A stretch of 53,775 nucleotides of DNA from Paludibacter sp. GTDB taxonomy: Bacteria > Bacteroidota > Bacteroidia > Bacteroidales > Paludibacteraceae. The translations under genes were made by a program, and so were the position numbers. How positions within the stretch are numbered: the first letter of the stretch is position 1; the number at the start of each line of letters is the position of its first letter. Of this stretch, positions 50,233-53,775 are shown one piece after another. The notes under the pieces were generated by a model, which had not been told where the DNA came from, did no database searches, and worked only from the letters and a program-made list of their open reading frames with translations. The DNA is taken from the NCBI GenBank assembly GCA_020049335.1, contig JAIFKX010000134.1:1-53775 (forward strand). The letters are read 5' to 3'.

Positions 50233-52017
50233 ATGTGGAAAATAAATCCTTTTAAATACAGTCGTCGATCGGCTTCTGAGGTTAAAATTGGTACTTTGTT
50301 AATGGGGGGCGAATATCCTGTCCGTGTGCAGTCGATGGCAAATACCGATACGAATGACATCGAAAATTCGGTATCCCAAGGTGTGCGCATTGTAGAGGCT
50401 GGTGCCGATTTGGTGCGTTATACTACGCAAGGCATTCGCGAAGCCGAAAGTGCTAAACTTATTCATGATTTAATGCGCTCCAAAGGTTATATAGCGCCTT
50501 TAGTGGCTGATATTCACTTTAATGCCAATGCCGCAGATGTGGCAGCACGCAATGTAGAAAAAGTGCGTATAAACCCTGGTAATTACGTGGGTAGCGTAAA
50601 AATTGGCGATACATCCGACTATACCGACGAAGAATTTGAACGCGAATACCAGAAAATTCGTGACCGCTTTATTCCTTTTCTCGAAATTTGTAAAGCGAAC
50701 AATACCGCCATTCGCATTGGTGTAAATCACGGTTCACTCAGTGAGCGCATGATGAATCGCTACGGAGATACGCCGCAAGGAATGGTGGCTTCGTGTATGG
50801 AGTTTTTGGAAATTTGTCGCGAACAAGATTTTCATAATATTGTTATTTCGATGAAAACTTCAAACACTGTGATGATGGTGCATACTGTGCGCTATCTGGT
50901 CGACGAAATGGAGAAAAAGGATTTGCATTATCCTCTTCATTTGGGAGTTACCGAAGCGGGCGATGGCGAAGATGGTCGTATCAAATCGTCGGTTGGTATT
51001 GGTGCATTATTGCTTGATGGCATTGGCGACACAATTCGTGTTTCGCTGAGCGAAGAGCCTGAATATGAGATTCCTGTCGCACGTTTGTTGGTGGAGTATT
51101 GTGGTGAGCGTGCCTTGCAACCTTCTATTCAAGTTGTAGAGAGTGAGTTGTACTCAAAATACGATTATGCTCGTCGCATAACACATGCGGTAGGAAATAT
51201 TGGTGGCGAAAATGTGCCCGTAGTTATTGCCGATAAAGATGGCGGCTTTGCAACGATGCCCGATTACTTGCTAAAAGAAAACTCAATTTTGAGCACCGAC
51301 GGAAGTAACTATCCTGTTTACGAGGCAAACGAACTTGAAAAATTGGTGGAAGATACGGCTAAAATTAAATTTATTAAACTAAAATTCAATGATTTAACAC
51401 CTGAGTTGTTGATTTTATTAAACGAAAGCACCGATATTGTTATTTTATTGGAAGCTTCGCCAAATAATATTGTAACTGAAATGCGCGCATTTTATCATAC
51501 ACTTCTAAATGCTGGATGCACAGTTCCTGTTGTGTTTAGTAGTGTTTACAACGAAGAAAATGTACAACATCTTCAGATTAAAGCTGCTACCGATTTGGGT
51601 GTAATGTTAATTGATGGTTTTGGAGATGGTATTTTGCTTCGAAATATTGGCAAAATTGGTGTGGAACAAGTGAGCTCGGTGGCTTTTGGAATTTTACAAG
51701 CTGCTCGCGTTCGTGTAACTAAAACCGAATATATTTCGTGTCCAAGTTGTGGGCGTACTATGTTTAATTTGCAAACAGTTATTGCACGCATCAAAGCACG
51801 AACATCGCACCTCAAAGGCCTTAAAATTGGCATTATGGGCTGCATTGTAAACGGCCCTGGCGAAATGGCCGATTCAGATTATGGCTATGTGGGGGCTGGA
51901 CGTGGAAAAATTAGTTTGTATAAAAAGAAAGAATGTGTGGAACGGAATATTCCCGAAGATGAAGCTGTAGATAAATTAATCGACTTAATAAAAACGCATG
52001 GCGATTGGCACGAATAG
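50233..52017 (+). CDS. ispG: 4-hydroxy-3-methylbut-2-enyl diphosphate synthase
   Basis: 594 residues. IspG makes HMBPP in the MEP isoprenoid pathway. TIM barrel: GGEYPVRVQSMANTDTNDIE, PLVADIHFNANAA, RINPGNYVG, RIGVNHGSLS, HLGVTEAGDGEDGRIKSSVGIGALLLDGIGDTIRVSL. C-terminal [4Fe-4S] domain: YISCPSCGRTMFNLQ and GIMGCIVNGPGEM. About 200 extra residues lie between the two, the long form found in Bacteroidota, chlamydiae and plants; the ~370-residue form lacks them. Own transcription unit with a terminator after it. Confidence 0.96.
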   Translation: MWKINPFKYSRRSASEVKIGTLLMGGEYPVRVQSMANTDTNDIENSVSQGVRIVEAGADLVRYTTQGIREAESAKLIHDLMRSKGYIAPLVADIHFNANAADVAARNVEKVRINPGNYVGSVKIGDTSDYTDEEFEREYQKIRDRFIPFLEICKANNTAIRIGVNHGSLSERMMNRYGDTPQGMVASCMEFLEICREQDFHNIVISMKTSNTVMMVHTVRYLVDEMEKKDLHYPLHLGVTEAGDGEDGRIKSSVGIGALLLDGIGDTIRVSLSEEPEYEIPVARLLVEYCGERALQPSIQVVESELYSKYDYARRITHAVGNIGGENVPVVIADKDGGFATMPDYLLKENSILSTDGSNYPVYEANELEKLVEDTAKIKFIKLKFNDLTPELLILLNESTDIVILLEASPNNIVTEMRAFYHTLLNAGCTVPVVFSSVYNEENVQHLQIKAATDLGVMLIDGFGDGILLRNIGKIGVEQVSSVAFGILQAARVRVTKTEYISCPSCGRTMFNLQTVIARIKARTSHLKGLKIGIMGCIVNGPGEMADSDYGYVGAGRGKISLYKKKECVERNIPEDEAVDKLIDLIKTHGDWHE

Positions 52018-52031
52018 CGATTTTCTATTTT

Positions 52032-52070
52032 GACGCCCTCTCCTCAAGGATTGGGGCTGAAAGTGAGGTG
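52032..52070. repeat. C-rich palindromic repeat, intergenic
   Basis: GCCCTCTCCTCAAGGATTGG then GGCTGAAAGTGAGGTG: a diverged member of the repeat family inserted in alaS and queA, just after the ispG stop codon. Confidence 0.65.
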
Positions 52071-52083
52071 TGAAATTATTTAA

Positions 52084-52120
52084 AAAAATGCAGCAAATTA
52101 TTTTTTGCTGCATTTTTTTT
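52084..52120 (+). terminator. Intrinsic terminator after ispG
   Basis: AAAAATGCAGCAAA pairs with TTTTGCTGCATTTTT, 5-nt loop, ending in T residues; usable in both directions. Confidence 0.85.
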
Positions 52121-52211
52121 AACTCAATAGAACAATTTTGTATTAAACGTGTTGTATTTAGTACACAAACAAACTAATTTCAATTTAAAAAGATTTTTAA
52201 TAGACAAAAAT

Positions 52212-53775
52212 ATGAGAAAAACGATATTTTTAATCAGCTTTCTGATTGTAGCATTATTTATTAATGCTCAAAAGGGGATTATTAAGGGGAAAGTTGTAAA
52301 TGCAAAGAGCAACGAACCGCTAGAATTTGCCAATATTATTATACAAGGTACGCTAATTGGCTCCACTTCCGACCTTGATGGAAATTTTATATTCACAGGG
52401 ATAGATCCTGGATTTGTGCGCTTGGTTGTAAGTTCGGTAGGTTTCGAAACAACGGTTTCGAGCGAAATACAGGTGCAGGGAAATCAGACTTCGTTTGTGG
52501 ATATTGCTGTTCCTGAAGCCGCATTTGCTATTCAGGAAGTGGTGGTTCGTAAAAATATAAATGTAAAACGCATCGAAAGTCCTATTTCGGTTTTATCCAT
52601 TGGTGTTCAGGAAATTGAGAAAAGTGCTGGTGCCAACCGCGATGTTTCGAAAGTGGTGCAGGCATTGCCGGGAGTTGGTGCTACCGACCCTAACCGCAAT
52701 GACCTTATTGTACGTGGTGGTGGACCGTCCGAAAACGTGTTTTACTTAGATGGTATCGAAATTCCAGTTATCAATCACTTTGCCACACAAGGAGCTTCGG
52801 GAGGAGCTGTGGGTGTTCTCAATCCCGATTTTATTCGCGAAATAAACTTTTATACGGGAGCTTTTCCGGCTAATAGAACCAATGCGCTTAGTTCGGTAAT
52901 GGAGATTCGCCAAAAAGATGGCAGTAAAGACCGAGTTCATACAAAATTGTCGGTTGGTGCTTCGGATGCGGCACTTACTATCGATGGTCCTTTAAGTAAA
53001 AAAACAACATTTATTGTTTCGGCACGACAGTCGTATTTGCAATTTTTGTTCAAAGCAATTGGATTGCCATTTTTACCAACCTACAACGATTTTCAACTGA
53101 AATTGAAATACGAAATTGATAAGAAAAACGAAATTACATTTTTGGGAATTGGTGCTATCGACGATTTGGTACTCAATAAATACGACGACCCTGCTAAACC
53201 AGCTACTGAAAGTCAGAAATATCTTCTGTCGTATTTACCCATTTACAAGCAATGGAATTATACCGTAGGTGCTGTTTATAAGCATTTTGGCGATAAACAC
53301 ATCGATAATTGGATTTTGAGCCGTAATATGCTTCGCAATAATAATTTCAAATTCAAAGATAACGATGAAGTTGCTGCCATTAAAACGCAGGATTATTTGT
53401 CGGATGAAGCGGAAAACAAACTGCGTTTCGAGCGCGATTTCAGAACGTTGCCTATTAAACTAAAAGTGGGTGCTGGTTTACGTTATTCGCATTATACGAA
53501 CGACACCGAAAGAAAGTTTTTTTTCAACAATGCTGAAACAACTCTTAAATACAACACCGAATTAAATCTTTTTGGTTATCAAGCATTTGCTCAGGCTTCA
53601 GATGAATATTTAGATAATCAGCTTAAGTTATCATTTGGAATTAGTCTAGTTGCAAATAACTACAACGACAATATGAAAAACCCTTTGAATCAGTTGTCGC
53701 CACGTATTTCGGCATCTTTTGCCGTAAACGATCGATTTGATATTAATGCTAATATTGGTCGTTATGCGATGCAAC
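52212..53775 (+). CDS. TonB-dependent receptor with carboxypeptidase-like N-domain (5' part)
   Basis: 521 codons are present and the gene runs off the right edge. Signal peptide MRKTIFLISFLIVALFINA; CarboxypepD_reg-like domain (GIIKGKVVNAKSNEPLEFANIIIQGTLIGSTSDLDGNFIF); plug with VVVRKNINVKRIESPISVLSIGVQEIEKSAGANRDVSKVVQALPGVGATDPNRNDLIVRGGGPSENVFYLDGIEIP, then barrel strands. The absence of the SusC-specific long form suggests a general ligand receptor rather than a glycan importer; the ligand is unknown. Confidence 0.9.
   Translation, partial: MRKTIFLISFLIVALFINAQKGIIKGKVVNAKSNEPLEFANIIIQGTLIGSTSDLDGNFIFTGIDPGFVRLVVSSVGFETTVSSEIQVQGNQTSFVDIAVPEAAFAIQEVVVRKNINVKRIESPISVLSIGVQEIEKSAGANRDVSKVVQALPGVGATDPNRNDLIVRGGGPSENVFYLDGIEIPVINHFATQGASGGAVGVLNPDFIREINFYTGAFPANRTNALSSVMEIRQKDGSKDRVHTKLSVGASDAALTIDGPLSKKTTFIVSARQSYLQFLFKAIGLPFLPTYNDFQLKLKYEIDKKNEITFLGIGAIDDLVLNKYDDPAKPATESQKYLLSYLPIYKQWNYTVGAVYKHFGDKHIDNWILSRNMLRNNNFKFKDNDEVAAIKTQDYLSDEAENKLRFERDFRTLPIKLKVGAGLRYSHYTNDTERKFFFNNAETTLKYNTELNLFGYQAFAQASDEYLDNQLKLSFGISLVANNYNDNMKNPLNQLSPRISASFAVNDRFDINANIGRYAMQ

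Overview
The window reads as a chromosomal segment of an AT-rich member of the Bacteroidota, most likely the order Bacteroidales. Several things point there: promoter -7 boxes of the form TAnnTTTG and an absence of Shine-Dalgarno sequences; two TonB-dependent receptors, one with a carboxypeptidase-like N-terminal domain; a protein with a type IX secretion (T9SS) C-terminal sorting domain; the long (594 aa) form of IspG; a DUF6242-type lipoprotein; and a DUF2027-Smr protein. The gene content is mostly housekeeping. No rRNA, prophage, transposase or CRISPR array was seen.

Layout. 1-900: the start of a type III-like DNA methyltransferase, a structured RNA candidate (6S-like) and palindromic repeats. 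0.9-9.3 kb: CsbD-like and SRPBCC stress-type proteins, hisC and hisD, a porin, and a HAD phosphatase behind alaS. 9.4-13 kb: a membrane-anchored M23 peptidase, murI, a small-RNA candidate, and a two-gene unit of a hemerythrin/RIC-like protein with an atypical LuxR-type regulator. 13.2-18.6 kb: a complete seven-gene Mrp Na+/H+ antiporter operon (mrpABCDEFG). 18.7-24.4 kb: PAP2 phosphatase, NadR-like kinase, cysE, an rRNA methyltransferase, tRNA-Leu(CAA), an acyltransferase and xth. 24.6-28.5 kb: an envelope cluster (DUF6242 lipoprotein, small membrane protein, TonB receptor). 28.4-32.3 kb: a broken gene and a single-chain type IIG restriction-modification enzyme. 32.6-40.2 kb: sirtuin, rnhB, cvpA, a Ser/Arg-rich secreted protein, a RelE-type toxin-antitoxin pair, tyrS and typA. 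40.4-44.9 kb: a 1260-residue T9SS cargo made of 34 cysteine-bearing repeats, followed by an exported glutaredoxin-SPOR protein. 45-53.8 kb: Smr protein, queA, a metallophosphoesterase, queG, ispG and the start of a second TonB receptor.

The least ordinary part is the non-coding and inserted DNA. (1) Arrays with a constant AAATAAC-type spacer separate tiny hairpins whose stems vary in sequence but keep complementarity, around alaS, before the methyltransferase gene and after the acyltransferase gene. (2) A C-rich palindromic repeat sits in frame inside alaS, the type IIG enzyme, the Smr protein and queA, and also between genes. (3) A 118-bp terminal-inverted-repeat element occurs twice between genes; a third, longer relative appears to supply the start codon and first ~30 codons of murI. 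(4) Simple tandem arrays of 5-8-mers begin at, or even supply, the stop codons of at least six genes. Together these suggest a genome shaped by small non-autonomous repeats that the coding sequences tolerate or absorb. All identifications were made by reading the sequence; no database search was run.
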